Assembly (NCBI RefSeq): GCF_016650815.1 | Contig: NZ_JAEKEZ010000029.1 | Span: forward strand, 310,001-374,000 | Reading direction: 5' to 3' | From: Pseudomonas sp. TH31 | GTDB taxonomy: Bacteria > Pseudomonadota > Gammaproteobacteria > Pseudomonadales > Pseudomonadaceae | Length of the DNA stretch: 64,000 bases | Part shown: positions 44,339 to 53,686 of the stretch, one piece after another | Position numbering within the stretch: position 1 is the stretch's first letter | How the letters are laid out: each line of letters starts with the position of its first letter | Position numbers and translations under genes: made by a program | Notes under the pieces: generated by a model | The model's input: the letters and a program-made list of their open reading frames with translations, nothing else | Told to the model about the DNA's origin: nothing | Database searches by the model: none

Positions 44339-45313
44339 TTACTGCTGGTTCTCCGCCTCGGTAAACAGATCACTGAACAACATGCTCGACAGATAACGTT
44401 CGCCGGAGTCCGGCAGGATCACCACGATGGTCTTGCCCTGCATTTCCGGGGTTTCGGCCAGGCGCACCGCAACAGCCATCGCTGCACCGCAAGAGATACC
44501 GCACAAAATCCCTTCTTCTTGCATCAGGCGCAGGGCCATGGCCTTGGATTCATCGTCAGTCACCAGTTCAACCCGATCAACAATCGACAAATCGAGGTTC
44601 TTCGGCACAAAACCGGCACCAATGCCCTGAATCTTGTGCGGGCTAGGCTTGATCTCTTCACCGGCCATCGCCTGGGTAATCACCGGGGACGAAACCGGTT
44701 CCACCGCCACCGAGATAATCGGTTTGCCCTGGGTATTCTTGATATACCGCGAAATGCCGGTAATGGTTCCGCCCGTTCCGACGCCTGCCACCAACACATC
44801 AATGGCGCCGTCGGTGTCGTTCCAGATTTCCGGACCTGTGGTCTTTTCGTGGATGGCCGGGTTGGCCGGGTTGTCGAACTGCGACGGCATGAAGTACTTG
44901 GCCGGGTCGCTGGCGAGAATTTCGGCAGCTTTTTCTATCGCGCCTTTCATGCCTTTAGCCGGCTCGGTCAGGACCAGTTCGGCCCCCAATGCCTTGAGCA
45001 CCTTGCGCCGTTCAATACTCATGGAGGCAGGCATGGTCAGCATCAACTTGTAGCCACGGGCAGCGGCAACAAACGCCAGGCCGATGCCGGTATTGCCGGA
45101 AGTCGGCTCGACAATGGTCATGCCTGGCTTGAGTTTGCCGGTGCTTTCGGCGTCCCAGATCATGTTCGCGCCGATCCGGCATTTGACCGAGTAACCGGGG
45201 TTGCGCCCCTCGATTTTGGCCAGGATGGTTACGCCGCGCGGCGCGATGCGGTTGATCTGCACCAGCGGCGTATTGCCGATGGAATGGGCGTTGTCAGCGA
45301 AAATACGGCTCAT
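44339..45313 (-). CDS. cysK: Cysteine synthase A (O-acetylserine sulfhydrylase)
   Basis: 324 residues. PLP lysine in NPGYSVKCRIGAN (about residue 44), the substrate loop PTSGNTGIGLA, the PLP phosphate loop GVGTGGTITG and Ser in GISCGAAMAV. It makes cysteine from O-acetylserine and sulfide. The ATG at 45313 (MSRIFADNAHSIGNTPLVQI) is the family start; a longer frame to 45511 overlaps the divergent gene's leader. In P. aeruginosa the next genes (DUF748, MoxR, VWA; PA2708-PA2705 as recalled) are also adjacent. Confidence 0.93.
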   Translation of the reverse strand: MSRIFADNAHSIGNTPLVQINRIAPRGVTILAKIEGRNPGYSVKCRIGANMIWDAESTGKLKPGMTIVEPTSGNTGIGLAFVAAARGYKLMLTMPASMSIERRKVLKALGAELVLTEPAKGMKGAIEKAAEILASDPAKYFMPSQFDNPANPAIHEKTTGPEIWNDTDGAIDVLVAGVGTGGTITGISRYIKNTQGKPIISVAVEPVSSPVITQAMAGEEIKPSPHKIQGIGAGFVPKNLDLSIVDRVELVTDDESKAMALRLMQEEGILCGISCGAAMAVAVRLAETPEMQGKTIVVILPDSGERYLSSMLFSDLFTEAENQQ

Positions 45314-45440
45314 GGCTGGGTCCTTATGCAGCGTTGGATAAGCCGTCCAAGGTATGCCTGTTGCCCGTGGTCGTCCAGTCAGGTCGAACGTCCGCTGGCG
45401 GTCGCAGTCAATGACTTTATATACCCAAGGAATTGCCACC

Positions 45441-46517
45441 ATGAAGCGTCGATACAGCTGGCCTCTGTGGACCCTCGCCAGCCTCGTAGTGCTGCTGATT
45501 GCCCTGCACATCGCCCTGCCCTATATGGTGCGCAATTACCTCAACGAAAAACTGGCCGACATGGGCGACTACCGTGGCCAGATTACCGACGTGGACCTGG
45601 CCCTGTGGCGCGGCGCCTACAAAATCAACGGACTGAAGATCGTCAAGGTCGATGGCAAAGTCCCGGTGCCGTTCGTCAATGCACCGCTGATCGACCTCGC
45701 TGTCAGCTGGCATTCGCTCTGGTATGACCACGCCGTGGTGGCCAAGGTGCAGTTCATCAAACCCGAGCTGAACTTCGTCGACGGTGGCACTAACAAACAG
45801 AATTCCCAGACCGGTCGCGGCACTGACTGGCGCGCACAATTGAGCAAACTGTTGCCGATCACCCTGAACGAAGTGCGGATCAACGACGGAAAAATCAGTT
45901 TTCGAAACTTCAGCTCTACCCCGCCGGTAAACATGAACGCCACCCAGGTCAACGCCAGCCTCTATAACCTGACCAACGTCGTCGACACCAAAGGCAAGCG
46001 TGACGCCCGTTTCGAGGGCAAGGCGCTGCTGTTGGGCCAGGCCCCGCTGGAAACCACCGCCACCTTCGATCCGCTGAGCAACTTCGAAGACTTCGAATTT
46101 CGGCTGCGAGTCAAGGACATCGAGCTCAAACGCATGAACGACTTCGCTTCGGCCTACGGCAAATTCGACTTCAACGCCGGCCATGGCGACGTGGTGATCG
46201 AAGCCGAGGCCAAAAAGGGCCAGCTCAAGGGCTACATCAAGCCGCTGCTGCGCGACGTCGAAGTGTTCAATTGGCAGCAGGACGTCGAAAACCAGAACAA
46301 GAGCATTTTTCGCTCGGTCTGGGAAGCCATCGTCGGCGGCACCGAAACCGTGCTGAAAAACCAGCGCAAGAACCAGTTCGCAACCAAGGTCGAACTCAAC
46401 GGCAACGTGCACCAGCAAGATATCAGCGCGTTCCAGGCGTTTTTGCAGATTTTGCGCAATGGTTTCATCCAGGCGTTCAATGCCCGTTATGAACAGCCCA
46501 AGCCGGATGCGGGCTGA
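45441..46517 (+). CDS. DUF748 (AsmA-like) membrane-anchored protein
   Basis: 358 residues. One N-terminal membrane helix (LWTLASLVVLLIALHIALPY), then a long periplasmic region of repeated amphipathic strands (IDLAVSWHSLWYDHAVVAKV; ITLNEVRINDGKISFRNF) typical of DUF748 and AsmA/TamB-like proteins, a family linked to lipid or outer-membrane maintenance. The ATG at 45441 has AAGGAATTGCCACC upstream. Divergent from cysK, 143 bases before the MoxR gene. Exact role unknown. Confidence 0.8.
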   Translation: MKRRYSWPLWTLASLVVLLIALHIALPYMVRNYLNEKLADMGDYRGQITDVDLALWRGAYKINGLKIVKVDGKVPVPFVNAPLIDLAVSWHSLWYDHAVVAKVQFIKPELNFVDGGTNKQNSQTGRGTDWRAQLSKLLPITLNEVRINDGKISFRNFSSTPPVNMNATQVNASLYNLTNVVDTKGKRDARFEGKALLLGQAPLETTATFDPLSNFEDFEFRLRVKDIELKRMNDFASAYGKFDFNAGHGDVVIEAEAKKGQLKGYIKPLLRDVEVFNWQQDVENQNKSIFRSVWEAIVGGTETVLKNQRKNQFATKVELNGNVHQQDISAFQAFLQILRNGFIQAFNARYEQPKPDAG

Positions 46518-46660
46518 GTCACCAAGTGACGCCCCATTCAGAGACTGAATAACCCGTCTGCGTTCACAGTCGACCGGGCAGCGCGTTATAGTCGGGGACT
46601 ACACTTATTGCGTCCCGCCCTGCCCCGTTCAGGTCGGCGTTACCGTTCGAGGATTAGCAG

Positions 46661-47506
46661 ATGAAGTTCGAAGGCACCCAGGCCTACGTCGCCACCGATG
46701 ACCTGAAGCTGGCGGTCAACGCCGCTATCACCCTGGAGCGTCCGCTGCTGGTCAAGGGCGAGCCGGGCACCGGCAAGACCATGCTCGCCGAGCAACTGGC
46801 CGAATCCTTTGGCGCCAAACTGATTACCTGGCACATCAAGTCCACGACCAAGGCGCATCAGGGCCTGTACGAGTACGACGCGGTCAGCCGTTTGCGCGAC
46901 TCGCAACTGGGCACAGAAAAGGTCCACGACGTTCGCAACTACCTGAAAAAGGGCAAGCTGTGGGAGGCCTTCGAAGCCGAGGAGCGGGTGATCCTGCTGA
47001 TCGACGAAATCGACAAGGCTGACATCGAGTTCCCGAACGACCTGCTGCAAGAACTCGACAAGATGGAGTTCTACGTTTACGAGATCGACGAGACGATCAA
47101 GGCCAGGATCCGCCCGATCATCATCATTACCTCCAACAACGAGAAAGAGCTGCCGGACGCGTTCCTGCGCCGCTGCTTCTTCCACTACATCGCCTTCCCG
47201 GATCGCGTGACGATGCAGCGGATCGTCGATGTGCACTACCCGAACATCAAGAAAGACCTGGTCAGCGAAGCGCTGGACGTGTTCTTCGACGTGCGCAAGG
47301 TGCCGGGCCTGAAGAAGAAGCCGTCGACTTCCGAACTGGTGGACTGGTTGAAACTGCTGATGGCCGACAACATCGGCGAAGCGGTGCTGCGCGAACGTGA
47401 TCCGACCAAGGCTATCCCGCCGTTGGCCGGTGCGCTGGTAAAGAACGAACAGGACGTGCAATTGCTTGAGCGCCTGGCGTTCATGAGCCGTCGCGGCTCT
47501 CGCTAA
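46661..47506 (+). CDS. MoxR-type AAA+ ATPase
   Basis: 281 residues. Walker A GEPGTGKTML (about 34-43), Walker B VILLIDEIDKAD (about 110-121), sensor 1 ITSNNEKELPDAFLRRC with the Arg finger pair. The C-terminal lid includes GLKKKPSTSELVDWLKLLMA. MoxR ATPases act as chaperones with a VWA-domain partner, here the next gene 25 bases downstream. The ATG at 46661 follows GAGGATTAGCAG. The client complex is unknown. Confidence 0.88.
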   Translation: MKFEGTQAYVATDDLKLAVNAAITLERPLLVKGEPGTGKTMLAEQLAESFGAKLITWHIKSTTKAHQGLYEYDAVSRLRDSQLGTEKVHDVRNYLKKGKLWEAFEAEERVILLIDEIDKADIEFPNDLLQELDKMEFYVYEIDETIKARIRPIIIITSNNEKELPDAFLRRCFFHYIAFPDRVTMQRIVDVHYPNIKKDLVSEALDVFFDVRKVPGLKKKPSTSELVDWLKLLMADNIGEAVLRERDPTKAIPPLAGALVKNEQDVQLLERLAFMSRRGSR

Positions 47507-47531
47507 GCCCCGATAGAGAGAGGCGATCGCC

Positions 47532-48710
47532 ATGCTGCTCAACCTGTTCAATGAAATGCGCGCCGCCAAGGTGCCGGTCTCGGTGCGCGAGCTGCTGGAC
47601 CTGATCAACGCGCTGAAACAGCGCGTGGTCTTCGCCGACATGGACGAGTTTTATTACTTGTCCCGGACGATTCTGGTGAAGGACGAAAAGCATTTCGACA
47701 AATTCGACCGGGCTTTCGGCGCCTACTTCAACGGCCTGGAAAAACTCGACGATCACCTTCAGGCCTTGATTCCGGAAGACTGGCTGCGCAAGGAATTCGA
47801 ACGCTCGCTGAGCGATGAAGAGCGAGCGCAGATCCAGTCCCTCGGCGGCCTCGACAAGCTGATCGAAGCGTTCAAGAAACGCCTCGAAGAACAGAAAGAA
47901 CGCCATGCCGGCGGCAACAAATGGATCGGCACCGGCGGCACCAGCCCGTTCGGCTCCGGCGGTTTCAACCCGGAAGGCATCCGGGTCGGCGACGCCGGCA
48001 AGCGCCAGGGAAAAGCGGTGAAAGTCTGGGATCAGCGCGAGTACAAGAACCTCGACGACTCGGTGGAACTGGGCACGCGCAACATCAAGGTTGCCTTGCG
48101 CCGGCTGCGCAAATTCGCCCGGCAGGGTGCGGCCGAAGAGCTGGACATCGACGGCACCATCGACCACACCGCCCGCGATGCAGGGCTGCTGAATATCCAG
48201 ATGCGGCCGGAGCGGCGCAACACCGTCAAGCTGTTGCTGCTGTTCGACATCGGCGGTTCGATGGACGCCCACGTGAAGATCTGCGAAGAGTTGTTCTCGG
48301 CCTGCAAGACCGAGTTCAAGCACCTGGAGTACTTCTACTTCCACAACTTCCTTTATGAGTCGGTGTGGAAGAACAACATGCGCCGCACCTCCGAGCGTTT
48401 CTCGACTCAGGATCTGCTGCACAAATACGGCGCCGACTACAAAGTGATCTTCATCGGCGACGCCGCGATGGCGCCCTACGAAATCACCCAGGCCGGCGGC
48501 AGCGTCGAGCACTGGAACGAAGAACCGGGATATGTGTGGATGCAGCGCTTCATGGCGAAATACAAGAAGCTCATCTGGATCAACCCGTACCCGAAAGACA
48601 CCTGGGGCTATACCTCCTCGACCAACATCGTGCGGGACTTGATCGAAGACCAGATGTATCCGCTGACCTTGCGGGGGTTGGAGGAAGGGATGCGGTTTTT
48701 GTCCAAATGA
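47532..48710 (+). CDS. VWA-domain (CoxE-like) partner of the MoxR ATPase
   Basis: 392 residues. N-terminal helical part (LLNLFNEMRAAKVPVSVREL) typical of CoxE proteins, a Gly-rich linker (WIGTGGTSPFGSGGFNPEG), and a VWA domain with a MIDAS of the form LLLFDIGGSMDAHV (Asp239, Ser243); the middle residues are IGG instead of the common SGS, as in other members of this branch. The ATG at 47532 has GAGAGAGGCGATCGCC upstream. With the MoxR protein it forms a two-gene chaperone module. Confidence 0.85.
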   Translation: MLLNLFNEMRAAKVPVSVRELLDLINALKQRVVFADMDEFYYLSRTILVKDEKHFDKFDRAFGAYFNGLEKLDDHLQALIPEDWLRKEFERSLSDEERAQIQSLGGLDKLIEAFKKRLEEQKERHAGGNKWIGTGGTSPFGSGGFNPEGIRVGDAGKRQGKAVKVWDQREYKNLDDSVELGTRNIKVALRRLRKFARQGAAEELDIDGTIDHTARDAGLLNIQMRPERRNTVKLLLLFDIGGSMDAHVKICEELFSACKTEFKHLEYFYFHNFLYESVWKNNMRRTSERFSTQDLLHKYGADYKVIFIGDAAMAPYEITQAGGSVEHWNEEPGYVWMQRFMAKYKKLIWINPYPKDTWGYTSSTNIVRDLIEDQMYPLTLRGLEEGMRFLSK

Positions 48711-48725
48711 TTGAGTGATGCCCTG

Positions 48726-48784
48726 AAAGATCGCAGCCTGCGCAGATCTCTGTAGGAGCTGCCGCAGGCTGCGATCTTTTGATC
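48726..48784. repeat. Shortened REP pair, family A
   Basis: GATCGCAGCCTGCGCAGATC, truncated left arm, then TGTAGGAGCTGCCGCAGGCT full right arm. Lies between convergent genes. Confidence 0.75.
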
Positions 48785-48785
48785 T

Positions 48786-49706
48786 TCACCTGAATCGCCG
48801 CAAATACCCGACCTGCTCCCGATGCGCCACGTCCTGCACCACCGGCCGCAACCGTACCTTCGCCCCCGGCAAACACTGCGCCAGCCGCGCCAGTGCCAAC
48901 GGCGTCAACGCCCCTAAACGCGGATACCCGCCTATGGTCTGTCGATCATTGAGCAACACAATCGGCTGCCCGTCCGGCGGCACCTGCACGGCACCCAGCG
49001 GGATGCCTTCGGAAATCATCGGTTTGCCCTGATATTCCAACGGCGTGCCCAACATACGAATGCCCATTCGATCAGCCCGACTGTCGAGACTCCAAACGCT
49101 GTTGAACGCATCGAACAGACTTTGTCCGCTGAACGCGCCGATCTGCGCGCCGAGCACCAGGTCCAGCGGCGCATCGAGTTTGAAATCAGGGAGGTGCTCG
49201 CGCGGCAGCTCCCGCAGCAAGATCAAGTCACTGCCCGAATAACTGAGCAGCGCCTCTTTGGCCAAAGGCCGGCCCATGCCATCCAGCCCGCCGAGTTCCT
49301 CACGAACCACCGTCGCGCTGCTGCCCAATACCTTCGGCGCATCAAACCCGCCCGGCGCCGCCAGATAAGCCCGAGCCCCGAGCAGCGGTTGAGTGAACTG
49401 CAAACGCTGCCCTTTGTGCAGCCGAAAACTGCGCCACGGCGCCAACGCTTCGCCATTCACCTGCGCGCCCAGATCCGCGCCGGCCAGCGCCAGCACGCAA
49501 TCCTCCTGAGCCAGCACGGTGAACCCGCCGAGGGTAATTTCGACCACCGGCGCATCCAAACCGTTACCCAGAAGCCAGTTGGCCCACGACATCGAGCGCC
49601 AATCCAGCCCGCCGCCCTGGGTCACACCCAAGTGCCGTACGCCAAAACGGCCAGCGTCCTGCAACAGGCACAACGGCGTACTCGCTTCAATTTTCAGTTG
49701 GCTCAT
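48786..49706 (-). CDS. pxpC: 5-oxoprolinase subunit C (biotin-dependent carboxyltransferase-like)
   Basis: 306 residues. Starts MSQLKIEASTPLCLLQDAGR; the conserved GGLDWRSMSWANWLLGN, LAAPGGFDAPKVLGSSAT and SRADRMGIRMLG match PxpC/KipA (AHS2 domain). With PxpA and PxpB it forms the bacterial ATP-dependent 5-oxoprolinase that opens 5-oxoproline to glutamate. The ATG at 49706 overlaps the pxpB stop by four bases, showing translational coupling. The stop is two bases after a REP pair. Confidence 0.9.
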   Translation of the reverse strand: MSQLKIEASTPLCLLQDAGRFGVRHLGVTQGGGLDWRSMSWANWLLGNGLDAPVVEITLGGFTVLAQEDCVLALAGADLGAQVNGEALAPWRSFRLHKGQRLQFTQPLLGARAYLAAPGGFDAPKVLGSSATVVREELGGLDGMGRPLAKEALLSYSGSDLILLRELPREHLPDFKLDAPLDLVLGAQIGAFSGQSLFDAFNSVWSLDSRADRMGIRMLGTPLEYQGKPMISEGIPLGAVQVPPDGQPIVLLNDRQTIGGYPRLGALTPLALARLAQCLPGAKVRLRPVVQDVAHREQVGYLRRFR

Positions 49707-50407
49707 GCCTGGGCCTCCAATGGCGTATCGTCGCCGCCCAGGTGGATGAACTCGGCATGACTGACGGCTTCAAACCGCACCGTGTCGCCCGGTTGCATCA
49801 GGCTGTAGCCGTCGCGTTCGCGGTCGAACAGTTTGGCCGGGGTACGACCGATCAGGTTCCAGCCACCGGGTGACACCACTGGATAAGCCGCGGTTTGCCG
49901 CTCGGCGATGCCAACGCTGCCGGCAGCGACTTTCTTGCGCGGGGTGTTCAAGCGCGGCGCGGCGAGGATTTCTTCCACCAGGCCCATGAAGGCAAAACCC
50001 GGCGCGAAGCCCAGTGCGAACACCTGATATTCGCGCTCGCTGTGGCGGCGGATTACGTCGTCCACCGCCAACCCGCTGCGTTGGGACAACAGGCTCAATT
50101 CGGGGCCGACACTCAAGTCATACCAGACCGGCAACACATGGCACCTGCCGCTGGTACCGGCATTGGGCGACAGATCGATCAACGCTTGAGCGATCAATTC
50201 CCGCGCCTGAGCCGGGTTCAAGGCAGTCAGGTCGTAATGCACCATCAACGTCGTATAGGACGGCACGAGGTCGATCAAATGCCCGGCAAACGCGGCGCGC
50301 AGACTTTCGCTGGCCGCGAGCATCCACGGCATGTTCGCTTCGGCAATTTCATCGAACAGGCGCACCATCAGGCAGTCCAGCGCGACCACTTCCACCCGAG
50401 GTTTCAT
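49703..50407 (-). CDS. pxpB: 5-oxoprolinase subunit B
   Basis: 234 residues. AHS1 (PxpB/KipI) domain: VVALDCLMVRLFDEIAEANM, LTVHYDLT-like VPSYTTLMVHYDLTALNP, LPVWYDLSVGPELS, and GFAPGFAFMG plus VGIAERQTAAYPVVSPGGWN in the C-terminal half. Overlaps pxpA by four bases and pxpC by four bases. Cytoplasmic partner of PxpC. Confidence 0.9.
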   Translation of the reverse strand: MKPRVEVVALDCLMVRLFDEIAEANMPWMLAASESLRAAFAGHLIDLVPSYTTLMVHYDLTALNPAQARELIAQALIDLSPNAGTSGRCHVLPVWYDLSVGPELSLLSQRSGLAVDDVIRRHSEREYQVFALGFAPGFAFMGLVEEILAAPRLNTPRKKVAAGSVGIAERQTAAYPVVSPGGWNLIGRTPAKLFDRERDGYSLMQPGDTVRFEAVSHAEFIHLGGDDTPLEAQA

Positions 50408-51156
50408 GAGGCGCTCTGCTGATTCAAGGCCTCACGGATACGCTGCACGGCGGCCACCGAACTGGCGTTGTCGCCGTGGACGCAAAGCGTATTGGCCTGC
50501 AGGTGCAAAGCGCTGCCATCGCTGGCCATGAGGTTGTCGCCACGGGCAATGATCAACGCCTGCTCGATGATTTTCTCGGGATCGTGATGCACCGCGCCCG
50601 GCAATTGTCGCGAAACCAACAGGCCGGCGCTGTCGTAGGCGCGGTCGGCGAAGGCTTCGAACCACAGGGTCACGCCGTACTCATCGCCCAATTGCTGCGC
50701 AGCGCTGTTATCGCGGGTGGCCATCAGCATCAACGGCAACGTGTGATCGTAGGCCGCCACAGCCTGGATCACCGCACGCAATTGCGCCGGATTGGCCATC
50801 ATGTCGTTGTACATCGCGCCGTGGGGCTTGACGTAACTCACCCGCCCGCCCTGGGCCCGGCAGATGCCGTCGAGGGCGCCGATCTGGTAATGCAGAATGT
50901 CCTGCAGTTCCTGGGCGGTGTAGGCCATCGAACGTCGACCGAACCCGACCAGGTCCTGATAGGCCGGGTGCGCGCCAATCTTCACACCGTGGCTCAGGGC
51001 CAGGCTGACGGTCTTGCGCATGATGCTCGGGTCGCCGGCATGGAAGCCGCAGGCGATGTTGGCACAATCAATGAAGGGCATGACCTCGGCGTCCAGACCC
51101 ATGGTCCAGTTGCCGAAACTCTCGCCGATGTCGCAGTTCAATAGCAGGCGGCTCAC
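50404..51156 (-). CDS. pxpA: 5-oxoprolinase subunit A (LamB/YcsF family)
   Basis: 250 residues. LLLNCDIGESFGNWTMG, ANIACGFHAGDPSIMRKT and GVKIGAHPAYQDLVGFGRR are the signature blocks of PxpA. It starts with GTG at 51156 preceded by AGGAGTGTTCACC. First of the three overlapping pxp genes and 76 bases after the MFS gene, so the transporter and enzyme genes probably form one operon for 5-oxoproline uptake and use. Confidence 0.92.
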   Translation of the reverse strand: MSRLLLNCDIGESFGNWTMGLDAEVMPFIDCANIACGFHAGDPSIMRKTVSLALSHGVKIGAHPAYQDLVGFGRRSMAYTAQELQDILHYQIGALDGICRAQGGRVSYVKPHGAMYNDMMANPAQLRAVIQAVAAYDHTLPLMLMATRDNSAAQQLGDEYGVTLWFEAFADRAYDSAGLLVSRQLPGAVHHDPEKIIEQALIIARGDNLMASDGSALHLQANTLCVHGDNASSVAAVQRIREALNQQSAS

Positions 51157-51231
51157 GGTGAACACTCCTGTAGGCATATTCTTTTACTGCCGGGCTGATG
51201 CCCGGCAGATTATCAGTTGCTGATTATTAAG

Positions 51232-52518
51232 CTATTGGGCGTCGAGTTGCTTGCCACGGGTTTCCGGCAGGCTCAACGCCGCCAGGATCACCACGCCGTA
51301 GGACACCGCCGCAAACGCCCCGATGCCTACGCTCAATGGCACTTTTTGGCTGAGCAAACCGATCAACAGTGGAAACAACGCTGCCAGCGCTCGCCCGATG
51401 TTGTAGCAAAAGCCCTGGCCCGAACCGCGAATCCGCGTCGGAAACAACTCGGTCAAAAACGCGCCCATGCCGCTGAAAATCCCCGAAGCGAAGAAGCCCA
51501 GCGGAAAGCCCAGCCACAGCATCACGCCGTTGCTGACGTGCAATTGGGTGTAGAGCAACACGATGGTGAACGAGCCGACGGCGAACAGAATGAAGTTTTT
51601 CTTGCGGCCGAGGATGTCAGTCAAATACGCGCTGATGACATAACCGACGTAGGAACCGACGATGACCATCGCCAGATAACCGCCCGTGCCGAGGACGCTC
51701 AAACCCCTTTCGTTCTTCAGAAAAGTTGGCAGCCAGGAGGTAATCGCGTAGTAACCGCCCAGTGCGCCAGTGGTCAGCACCGAGGCGCGGATCGTGGTGA
51801 AGAGGATGCCGGGGGCGAAGATCTCGTAGAACTTCGCCGGGCTGCTCGGCTCTTGCCTGGCTTTGGCTTCGCGGTAGATTTCCGGGTCCTTGACCAGCCG
51901 ACGGACGAAGATCACGAAAATCGCCGGGACGATGCCGAGGATGAACAGCGCGCGCCAGGCGTCTTCCGGTGGCAAAACCGAGAACAACAGCGCATACAGA
52001 ATCGCCGTCAGCCCCCAACCCAGCGCCCAGCCCGATTGCACCATACCCACCGCTTTGCCACGGTCCTTGGCGCGAATCACTTCGCCCATCAGCACCGCGC
52101 CGGCGGTCCACTCACCGCCGAAACCGAAGCCCATCAAGGTGCGGCTGATCAGCAGTTGTTCGTAATTCTGGGCGAAGCCGCAGAGAAAGGTGAAGACCGC
52201 GAACCACAGCACGGTCAGTTGCAGGGTGCGCACGCGACCGATGCGGTCGGAGAGAATCCCCGCCACCCAGCCGCCGATGGCCGAAGCGATCAGGGTGCTG
52301 GTGTGAATAAGTCCGGCCTGCCCGGTGGTAATGCCCCACATGGCAATCAGGGTCGGCACCACGAAGCTGAGCATCTGGGTGTCCATGCCGTCCAGGCCAT
52401 AGCCGATCTTGCAGCTCCAGAACGTGCGGCGTTCCTGTTTGTTGATGTTGCGATACCAGTCGAACGGTCCCGGGCGAGTCGTGGCCTTGGGGAGGTCGAG
52501 GGTGTCGGGCGCACTCAT
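51232..52518 (-). CDS. MFS transporter (sialate/aromatic-acid-like) of the pxp operon
   Basis: 428 residues, twelve membrane helices. The loop-2 signature GGWVAGILSDRIGRVRTLQL and RTLMGFGFGGEWTAGAVLMG, and the loop after helix 8 (LTDILGRKKNFILFAVGS), are MFS hallmarks of the metabolite:H+ symporter group. The ATG at 52518 has CGGAGATTTGCC. Divergent from the LysR at 52677 and followed by pxpABC. Uptake of 5-oxoproline or a pyroglutamyl compound is an inference from the operon. Confidence 0.82.
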   Translation of the reverse strand: MSAPDTLDLPKATTRPGPFDWYRNINKQERRTFWSCKIGYGLDGMDTQMLSFVVPTLIAMWGITTGQAGLIHTSTLIASAIGGWVAGILSDRIGRVRTLQLTVLWFAVFTFLCGFAQNYEQLLISRTLMGFGFGGEWTAGAVLMGEVIRAKDRGKAVGMVQSGWALGWGLTAILYALLFSVLPPEDAWRALFILGIVPAIFVIFVRRLVKDPEIYREAKARQEPSSPAKFYEIFAPGILFTTIRASVLTTGALGGYYAITSWLPTFLKNERGLSVLGTGGYLAMVIVGSYVGYVISAYLTDILGRKKNFILFAVGSFTIVLLYTQLHVSNGVMLWLGFPLGFFASGIFSGMGAFLTELFPTRIRGSGQGFCYNIGRALAALFPLLIGLLSQKVPLSVGIGAFAAVSYGVVILAALSLPETRGKQLDAQ

Positions 52519-52676
52519 GGCAAATCTCCGTGCAAATTTTATTGGTATTGTTCGAAGCCCCGACGACGCCTATCGTGGGAACCGGATGCGCCGATTTTTG
52601 GGCGCCCGGCCCGGCTGCGTCCAACTAATAAAACCGTGCCCTAGACATAAGATTTCTTTATCCCCGAGCAGATCCC

Positions 52677-53589
52677 ATGAACCTGAAGTTCCTCGAGACC
52701 TTTGTCTGGGTCGCCCGACTCAAGAGTTTTCGCCTGACCGCCGACAAGCTCTTCACCACCCAGGCGTCGATTTCCAGCCGCATCGCCGTGCTCGAAAGTG
52801 AGCTGGGGGTGAAGCTGTTCCTGCGCGATTCCCGGGGTAAGCCTGACGCCCGAAGGCTTGAAAGTGCTCGAATACGCCGAACAGATGTTGGACACCATGC
52901 AGGCGCTCAAGCAGTCGATCGAGACCCGCTCAAGCAAGGTCGGCAGGATTAGGATCGGCGTGATGGACACGGTGATTCACACCTGGTTGAGCCCGTTGGT
53001 GGCCCAGATGATGGATCACTATCCGTTGGTGGAAATCGAACTGGTGGCCGATACCTCGCTCAACCTCTGCGATCAGCTGCAAAAAGGCTTCCTTGATCTG
53101 ATCCTGCAAACCGACCTGTTGCGCCAGGAAAGCGTGCGCAGCCTGGAACTTGCCAGCCACCCGATGGGCTGGATCGTCGCCAGCAATTCCATCTACAACC
53201 GTGAGTATTCGGGCGTGGCGGATCTGGCGCGGGAGCGGATCATTACCTACTCGAAAAACTCGCATCCACATCAGGACATTCTGGCGTTGATGCAGGCCAA
53301 CGGGGTGCTGGCGCCACGATTGAACTGCGTGAATTCGGTGTCGGCGATTACCCGGTTGCTGCGCGACGGCTTCGGGATTGGCGCGCTGCCGCCCGTGTTG
53401 GTGGCCGAGGAACTGGCGCGGGGGGAACTGACCTTGCTGGCCATCGATCAACGGCCACCGAATCTGCAGGTGGTGGTGTCGTGGCGGCTAGGGGTGGAAT
53501 GGGTCGAGGAGATTGTGGCGTTGTGTCAGCAGGTGCTGGAAGGGTATGCGCGCAAGGTGGGTGAGGGTTACATGGTTTTGAATCGTTAA
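52677..53589 (+). pseudogene. LysR-family regulator divergent from the MFS-pxp operon, frameshifted
   Basis: About 304 residues when joined. N-terminal HTH: MNLKFLETFVWVARLKSFRL and SISSRIAVLESELGVKLFLR. The second frame continues LKVLEYAEQMLDTMQ and the ligand-binding domain. The break is in the GGGG at 52834-52837: with two more G the text reads LFLRDSRGVSLTPEG, the usual LysR pattern (or with one G fewer, a shorter variant). It lies divergent to the transporter gene of the pxp operon, its likely target. Sequencing error is the likeliest cause. Confidence 0.8.
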
Positions 53590-53674
53590 AGATCAAAAGA
53601 TCGCAGCCTTCGGCAGCTCCTACATTGGAATGCGTCCCACTGTAGGAGCTGCCGAAGGCTGCGATCTTTTGATT
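53588..53674. repeat. REP pair, family A (GTAGGAG arms inside)
   Basis: GATCAAAAGATCGCAGCCTT ... TGTAGGAGCTGCCGAAGGCT; overlaps the stop codon of the LysR gene by two bases. Between convergent genes. Confidence 0.88.
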
Positions 53675-53686
53675 GTGATTTTTTTC

